Assembly: GCA_020696365.1 (NCBI GenBank)
Contig: JAEHCM010000005.1
Location: 1-64,000, forward strand
Source: Thermoplasmata archaeon
GTDB lineage: Archaea; Thermoplasmatota; Thermoplasmata; UBA10834
DNA length: 64,000 bases
Direction: 5' to 3'
The notes below the pieces were generated by a model that had not been told where the DNA came from, made no database searches, and saw nothing but the letters and a program-made list of their open reading frames with translations. Of this stretch, positions 59,343-64,000 are shown one piece after another (the stretch's first letter is position 1; the number at the start of each line of letters is the position of its first letter). A program made the position numbers and the translations under genes.

Positions 59343-61964
59343 CTACAGGTAGATGAGCACGGACATCCCGTCGACGGATATGTGCTCAAGAGCGCCCTTG
59401 TCTGATTCGAGTCGCTTCTCGAGCGTATAGTGTTCAGGCTGGAGCTCGACCCTGCGACCGTCCGCGAGCCCGAGCTCGATGACGCCGTCTCTGATCTCGA
59501 CCTCTGAGGGGTCGGCCGACGCCAGCAGGCTGGATATCTCCTTCGCATCCGACCTGAACGCGGGGCCCAGGCGACTGTGGACGGGCCGGAACTTCACGAT
59601 GATCTCCTTCAGCGGCACCTCGGCCCTCACCTCGAGCTCGCTCGCCTTGACGGTGGCCCTGACATCCTCCTCCGATCCTGACATGAACTCGGACGCGGAC
59701 TCTCCGACGATCTCGACCCTTGAGATCTCTGAGTTGAGCGAGATGCCCTTGGAGGATTTCCACGACCGAATCCCAGCGACTATCGCCTTGACACGGTCGC
59801 CGTTGCGCTCGGCAGCCTCGTCTGCCTCCGGAGCTTCAGGCCACTCCGACACATGGATACTCACCGGCTCCTCGAACTTCTTGAACGACAACTGGTATGC
59901 GTCTTCGGCGACGTGCGGAAGGAACACCGAGACCATCTTGAGCAGACCGAGCCCGACCGTGTAGAGGGCGTATCTGGCCCCTTCGTCCTTCTCGGAGTAC
60001 GCCCTATGCTTGACGAGTTCGACGTAATGATCGGCGAACTCGTGCCACAGGAATTCCTGGATGAGCGCCATGGACCTGTCGAACTGATACTCGTCGTTCC
60101 TGGCCTCCACATCGCGGACGAGGTTCCCGAACCGGCTCAACACCCACGAGTCGATCGGGTGCATATTCGGAGGTGGCTCGGGTTTCGAGGCGCATGCCGT
60201 GTCGACCATACGCATGACATTCCACACCTTCACCGCCAGACGGTTCCCCCTTACGAGTTCCTGCGCCTTGAACGCGTGGTCCATGCCGAGCGAGCAGGTC
60301 GACGCGTAGTACCTCATCGCATCCCCGCCGTACTTTTCCAGAAGAGGCATGGGGTCGATGACATTGCCTGAGGATGTGTGCATCGGGCGCCCGTCCGGGG
60401 CCATGATGAACCCATGTATCATCACATCCTTCCACGGCTTCTCATCGACCAGGAGCATCTCGCGGAGTATCGTGTAGAACGCCCATGTGCGTATGATGTC
60501 ATGGCTCTGAGGTCTGAGCGTCATCGGATAGAGCCTCCCGAACAACTCAGGGTCCCTATCCCAGAACGAGTTGTATAACGGGGAGATGCTCGAGTCCATC
60601 CATGTGTCGAACACGTCCGTCGAGCCGACATATCTGCCTCCGCACGTTCCGCACTTATCCAGCCGAGCGGGGGTCGCTGTGGGGTCGACATAGCACTCGC
60701 TTTCCTCCGCGATCAGGACACTCCGGCAATCCTCGCACTCCCAGAGAGGTATCGCCGTCGCGAAGTAGCGCTGCCGTGACACGACCCAATCCCATGCGAG
60801 CGAGTCGATCCAGTTCCGGATGCGGATCTTCATGAACTCAGGATGCCAGTCGATCTGGTCGACCATCTTGTGGATGCGGTCCTTGAACTCGATCGTCTTG
60901 ATGAACCACTGCGGGACCTTCAGGAACTCGATCGGTGTGTGACATCTCCAGCACATCCCCACGTTCTGATCGATGTCCTCCTGCTTCGTCAGCAGGTCAG
61001 CCGTCTTCATGTTCTCGATGACACGGTCCCTGGCATCCATCACTGTCATCCCTTCGAACTCGCCCGCCACCGAAGTCATCCGGCCCGATTCGTCGATCCC
61101 CTTCTCGAGCGGCAGGCCGTACTTCATGATCCACTCGAGGTCGTCCTTGTCGCCGATCGAACATATCATCACGACGCCCGTGCCGAAGTCCGGGTCCACC
61201 TTGGGGTCGGATATGACCTTCACCCTCCGGTCGAACACAGGGGTCACGAGCTCTCTGCCGACCAGGGATGACTTCGCACGGTCATCTGGGTGGACGGCGA
61301 CGAGCAAGCACGTGCAGAGAAGCTCCGGACGGGTCGTGGCTATGGGAACCTCCGCGCCGGTCTCAGCGTCCCTGAACCGGATGTAGTTCAGCTTGGTCAT
61401 CCTGTGTTCGTAGTCCACCTCGGCGTCCGCCAGCGCGGTTCCGCACCGGGTGCACCAGTTCACCGGGAAATGGCCCTTGTACACCAATCCCTTCTCGTAC
61501 ATCCTTACGAACGAGACCTGCGTGAGCCTTCTGTAGTACTCGGCATCCGTCTGATAGTATAAGCTCGGGTCCATGCTCTCGCCGAGCATCTCGAACTGTC
61601 GGGTCATCTCGCCGATGTAGTTCTCCGCGAACTCGTGGCACATCTTGATGAAATCCTGTCTGGGCACATCGGACGCCTTGATCCCCTTCACGCGTTCCAC
61701 GCGAACCTCGACCGGCGTGCCGTTGACGTCGAAGCAGAGCGGGAAGAACACGTTGTATCCCCTGATCCGCTTGTATCGCGCGGCGAAGTCTATGGCGGTG
61801 TATCCATAGGCATGGCCGAGGTGGAGGTTGCCGGAGGCGAACCTGGGAGGAGTGTCTATGCTGAATATCTCCTTGTCGGAGGAGGGGTCGAACCGGTGTA
61901 TCTCCCACTCCTTCCACTTGGCCTGCCACTTTGGCTCGCTCTCTCTCCAGTCGTATTGGGGCAT
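59343..61964 (-). CDS. valS: valyl-tRNA synthetase with degenerate KMSKS loop
   Basis: An 873-residue class I synthetase. HIGH reads HLGH at 48-51 (SGNLHLGHAYGY); editing domain, zinc knuckles (NWCTRC, CWRCH, CEDC, CGTC) and anticodon-binding domain follow. LRPQSHDIIRTWAFYTILRE and VMIHGFIMAPDG are typical of ValS. Where KMSKSxGNV is expected the protein has PMHTSSGNV (527-535): both lysines are gone. ATG 61964 follows GGAGG; the long frame to 62312 is a shadow over the next gene. Either catalysis is adapted, or another ValS exists. Confidence 0.9.
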   Translation of the reverse strand: MPQYDWRESEPKWQAKWKEWEIHRFDPSSDKEIFSIDTPPRFASGNLHLGHAYGYTAIDFAARYKRIRGYNVFFPLCFDVNGTPVEVRVERVKGIKASDVPRQDFIKMCHEFAENYIGEMTRQFEMLGESMDPSLYYQTDAEYYRRLTQVSFVRMYEKGLVYKGHFPVNWCTRCGTALADAEVDYEHRMTKLNYIRFRDAETGAEVPIATTRPELLCTCLLVAVHPDDRAKSSLVGRELVTPVFDRRVKVISDPKVDPDFGTGVVMICSIGDKDDLEWIMKYGLPLEKGIDESGRMTSVAGEFEGMTVMDARDRVIENMKTADLLTKQEDIDQNVGMCWRCHTPIEFLKVPQWFIKTIEFKDRIHKMVDQIDWHPEFMKIRIRNWIDSLAWDWVVSRQRYFATAIPLWECEDCRSVLIAEESECYVDPTATPARLDKCGTCGGRYVGSTDVFDTWMDSSISPLYNSFWDRDPELFGRLYPMTLRPQSHDIIRTWAFYTILREMLLVDEKPWKDVMIHGFIMAPDGRPMHTSSGNVIDPMPLLEKYGGDAMRYYASTCSLGMDHAFKAQELVRGNRLAVKVWNVMRMVDTACASKPEPPPNMHPIDSWVLSRFGNLVRDVEARNDEYQFDRSMALIQEFLWHEFADHYVELVKHRAYSEKDEGARYALYTVGLGLLKMVSVFLPHVAEDAYQLSFKKFEEPVSIHVSEWPEAPEADEAAERNGDRVKAIVAGIRSWKSSKGISLNSEISRVEIVGESASEFMSGSEEDVRATVKASELEVRAEVPLKEIIVKFRPVHSRLGPAFRSDAKEISSLLASADPSEVEIRDGVIELGLADGRRVELQPEHYTLEKRLESDKGALEHISVDGMSVLIYL

Positions 61965-62029
61965 GACTTCCTCCAAGAACGGGTTGGCGTAGATAAAACT
62001 TCTTTCCCAGCGGGCGGCGGACCGGGTGT

Positions 62030-62569
62030 TCAGACTTTGCGCCGCTTCCTGAGGACGTTCGCTACGATCAGATCTTCCGCCTCGCGTGTCATCGGGCCAG
62101 TCCAATCCTCCAGGTCGAAAACGCCCTGGCCGACGCACTTCACGAGCACGGCCATCTGATGCGGGCAGAAATACCCCTTCTCCCTGCACTCGAGGCACTC
62201 GCACGTTGTGGCGACGTCCTCCGTCGTCTGGTTCACGAACCTGACATTGTAGACCTCGTAGCCGTCGGACCGTCTGAGCGTGAATGTGGCGTTCACGATC
62301 GCATCGTCGCACTCAGGATCGATCTGGACTATGCTCTTGCTCGCAGACCACTTGATGGCCTTGGCCATGTTCTCAATGAAGTAGATATCCTCCTGCAGCT
62401 TGCAGAACTCCCCCAGGGCCCGCGCGTCCGCCATGTCCAGGAGATGCTGGACCAGGTCGTCCTTGAGAAGGCCGGAATACCCTTCGATGTCCTGGGCCTC
62501 GCATAAGTTCCTGAGGCTCTGGACGGTCAGCCGCGAAAGCCTCAGTTCAAGCGATACTTCCTCGTTCAT
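62030..62569 (-). CDS. SAP-like/SWIM-type zinc-binding protein
   Basis: A 179-residue protein. Residues 10-45 (LTVQSLRNLCEAQDIEGYSG) look like a SAP or Rho-N helix pair, a DNA/RNA-binding element. Residues 120-145 contain TCECLECREKGYFCPHQMA, a CxCxxC...CxH pattern like SWIM zinc fingers. SWIM proteins take part in recombination and other DNA work. It lies 65 bp upstream of valS on the same strand and downstream of the DNA methylase gene. Confidence 0.7.
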   Translation of the reverse strand: MNEEVSLELRLSRLTVQSLRNLCEAQDIEGYSGLLKDDLVQHLLDMADARALGEFCKLQEDIYFIENMAKAIKWSASKSIVQIDPECDDAIVNATFTLRRSDGYEVYNVRFVNQTTEDVATTCECLECREKGYFCPHQMAVLVKCVGQGVFDLEDWTGPMTREAEDLIVANVLRKRRKV

Positions 62570-62639
62570 CGATATCCCATCCCCGATGCGATGTCATAAT
62601 CTCGGACCAGTGAGTTAAATGTAACTGCACCACGGAACT

Positions 62640-63962
62640 CTATAAGGTGCGATGCGTCGGCGCCTTCTTCCTCTGGAACACCAGGATGTGGTCCTTCTCG
62701 ATGCGGCTGTTGTTCCACCTCGGGATGTCCAGATGCCTGTTGATCACGTCGTATACGTAGACCGCCTTCACCTCGAAGCCGGACCTAACAGCTATCCTCG
62801 CGAGGATCGCATATGTCGGGACCCTCACCTTCCTCAGAGTGTTCTCACCTGCGACCATGCAGTACTTGCCGTTGCGCTTGAGCACCCTGTTCATCTCGGC
62901 GAAGTTGCGCCTCATGTCGTCGAAGTACTTGTACACGAGGTAGGCGCTCTTCTTCTCCTTCTCCACGAGCCCGTTAAGCACCCGCCCAAGCTCCGGGATG
63001 CTGGTCTTCGGCTCCCACGGACGGTACTCGTTCACGTATGCTCTCGACGTCCCGACGATCTGTCCGTCCAGCTTGGCCATGTCGTCAATCAGGCCGAGCC
63101 AGTGCATCTCCAGCTTGTGCACACTGACATAATGTACGGCGCTCGCGTACGGAGGGGACGTTATCGCCAGGTCCATCTCCGAATCACCCAGCTGTATCTC
63201 CCTGGCATCCTTGCCGATTATCTTCACGACGGGTACGGTCCGGTAGTTCTCTTCGACGTCCCGCGATATGCGCCAAAGCCCCTCCGCGTCGATGAGCTTG
63301 TTACGCACGGTGTTCTCGAACTTGCCTATGGAGTCGAACGAGGTCTTGCCCTGCTCGTCCAGCTTCTTTCGGAAGCTCGTGACCTCGGGTATGAGGGAAT
63401 CGGCGTCAGAGTTCGACATCTTGCGGATGATCGACGAGAAGCATATCTTGAAGAAGTCCTGGCAGTCGCCCTTCCGTATCTTCCACACGTGCTTCTTTAT
63501 CGTAGCGAGGTCGGCCAGGACCGCCGGCCTGAACCAGTGGTCCCTGTTCGGAATCTCGGGTATCCACTCGCTGTTGTCGTCCTCGTCCGCATCTATGCTG
63601 GCGAAAAGACGGCTCGCCATGGAATCGAGGTGGCCAGGGTCCAAGGGCGTTATCTTGACCTTCGCGATCATCCGAGCGAGCGGATGGATGTCCACGCCGT
63701 AGGAGTTGCGTCCGAGGATGTAGGACTCGAGGAGGGTCGTCCCGGAACCCATGAACGGGTCGAGCACGTCGTCGCCTACCCGCGAGTACGATTCGAGACA
63801 GAACCGGGGTATCTGCGGTATGAACTTGGCAGGGTATCGGTGGATCCCGTGCGTGGCGTAGCTGACCTGCTTGCCTATGTACTTGCCCAGCTCCTCGGAT
63901 AGGTCGGTGGGCCTGGGCAGCCAGCTCAGGTCCCCTGAATCCCTCGACGATGACAAGGACAT
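62640..63962 (-). CDS. orphan site-specific DNA methyltransferase
   Basis: A 440-residue amino-methyltransferase. The N-terminus has GIHRYPAKFIPQ and SAM motif I LDPFMGSGTTLLES (about residues 67-80); the catalytic motif IV is TSPPYASAVHY (about 266), a form found in N4-cytosine and some N6-adenine enzymes. The long insert between them is probably the target-recognition region. No restriction enzyme gene is seen before the window edge, so it may be a solitary regulator-type methylase or part of a system continuing to the right. Confidence 0.85.
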   Translation of the reverse strand: MSLSSSRDSGDLSWLPRPTDLSEELGKYIGKQVSYATHGIHRYPAKFIPQIPRFCLESYSRVGDDVLDPFMGSGTTLLESYILGRNSYGVDIHPLARMIAKVKITPLDPGHLDSMASRLFASIDADEDDNSEWIPEIPNRDHWFRPAVLADLATIKKHVWKIRKGDCQDFFKICFSSIIRKMSNSDADSLIPEVTSFRKKLDEQGKTSFDSIGKFENTVRNKLIDAEGLWRISRDVEENYRTVPVVKIIGKDAREIQLGDSEMDLAITSPPYASAVHYVSVHKLEMHWLGLIDDMAKLDGQIVGTSRAYVNEYRPWEPKTSIPELGRVLNGLVEKEKKSAYLVYKYFDDMRRNFAEMNRVLKRNGKYCMVAGENTLRKVRVPTYAILARIAVRSGFEVKAVYVYDVINRHLDIPRWNNSRIEKDHILVFQRKKAPTHRTL

Positions 63963-64000
63963 TTTGTTTCGTGATCTCCTCTGTTCCGCCTACTCTACAT

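Noticed and set aside
62652-63902. 416-codon plus-strand frame opposite the DNA methylase
   Set aside because: Val/Leu/His/Arg-rich shadow composition with no motif; the minus strand carries DPFMGSGTT and TSPPY.
1-64000. CRISPR array
   Set aside because: No regularly spaced repeat series was seen; the only dispersed repeat has three irregular copies.

Overview
This window is chromosomal DNA of an archaeon, most likely a Thermoplasmatota (Methanomassiliicoccales/Thermoplasmata-like) lineage with moderately high GC. The archaeal signs are the ADH-synthase/DHQ-synthase-II version of the shikimate pathway, GHMP-type shikimate kinase, Trm5, diphthine synthase, an archaeal ValS, Mre11-Rad50, the DUF39/NIL-ferredoxin/UPF0280 homocysteine route, and many TATA boxes about 25 bp ahead of a start codon (leaderless or nearly leaderless mRNAs). 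The phylum is an inference; no rRNA is present.

Layout. 1-2.1 kb: a 5'-truncated membrane-anchored protein, a small unknown, a winged-helix regulator, and a ribbon-helix-helix protein with a tyrosine recombinase. 2.2-14.6 kb: a compact 12-gene operon holding the chorismate pathway up to prephenate dehydrogenase, followed by aspartate-semialdehyde dehydrogenase, three homocysteine-synthesis genes and aspartate kinase. Aspartate semialdehyde is made by two of its products and consumed at both the first aromatic step and the homocysteine step. Almost every junction is a stop/start overlap, and at three of them the best start codon is ATA or CTG. 14.7-21 kb: a solitary molybdopterin oxidoreductase, a gcvH-flavoprotein-nitroreductase cluster, a GNAT enzyme, a class III aminotransferase and a DUF457-like membrane protein. 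21.1-27.5 kb: M42 peptidase, an unknown Lys-rich protein, a DCD/dUTPase-family protein, Trm5, DphB, a C45 Ntn-hydrolase and a divergent FtsZ-like protein. 27.7-39.2 kb: small membrane protein-Mre11-Rad50, DUF72, a HExxH metalloprotein, secreted M28 peptidase, Nudix, an APC permease with USP domains, and a DUF885 peptidase.

39.2-46.5 kb: a 1400-residue surface protein whose cytoplasmic tail looks like a roadblock/longin domain lies directly downstream of a Ras-like small GTPase. Then come a PP-loop amidotransferase-like protein, FolC and tRNA-Gly(GCC). 46.5-48.1 kb: an AT-richer island with a zinc-ribbon membrane protein, a zinc-ribbon/HEPN protein, a short dispersed repeat, a strong hairpin terminator and a tRNA-like fragment. 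48.1-64 kb: an MMPL/RND transporter, a small basic protein, a peptide-binding protein with PKD domains, a threonine-synthase-like protein that lacks the PLP lysine and is fused to a PadR-type winged helix, a nitroreductase, a methyltransferase, a DEAD-box helicase, a MIP18-type Fe-S protein, ValS with a degenerate KMSKS loop, a SWIM-like zinc protein and an orphan DNA methylase.

Main leads: the aspartate-semialdehyde hub operon with its near-cognate start codons and a phased operator; the GTPase/surface-receptor pair; the threonine-synthase pseudoenzyme-winged-helix fusion; the HEPN island; and several enzymes with replaced active-site residues (FtsZ-like, ValS, DCD-like).
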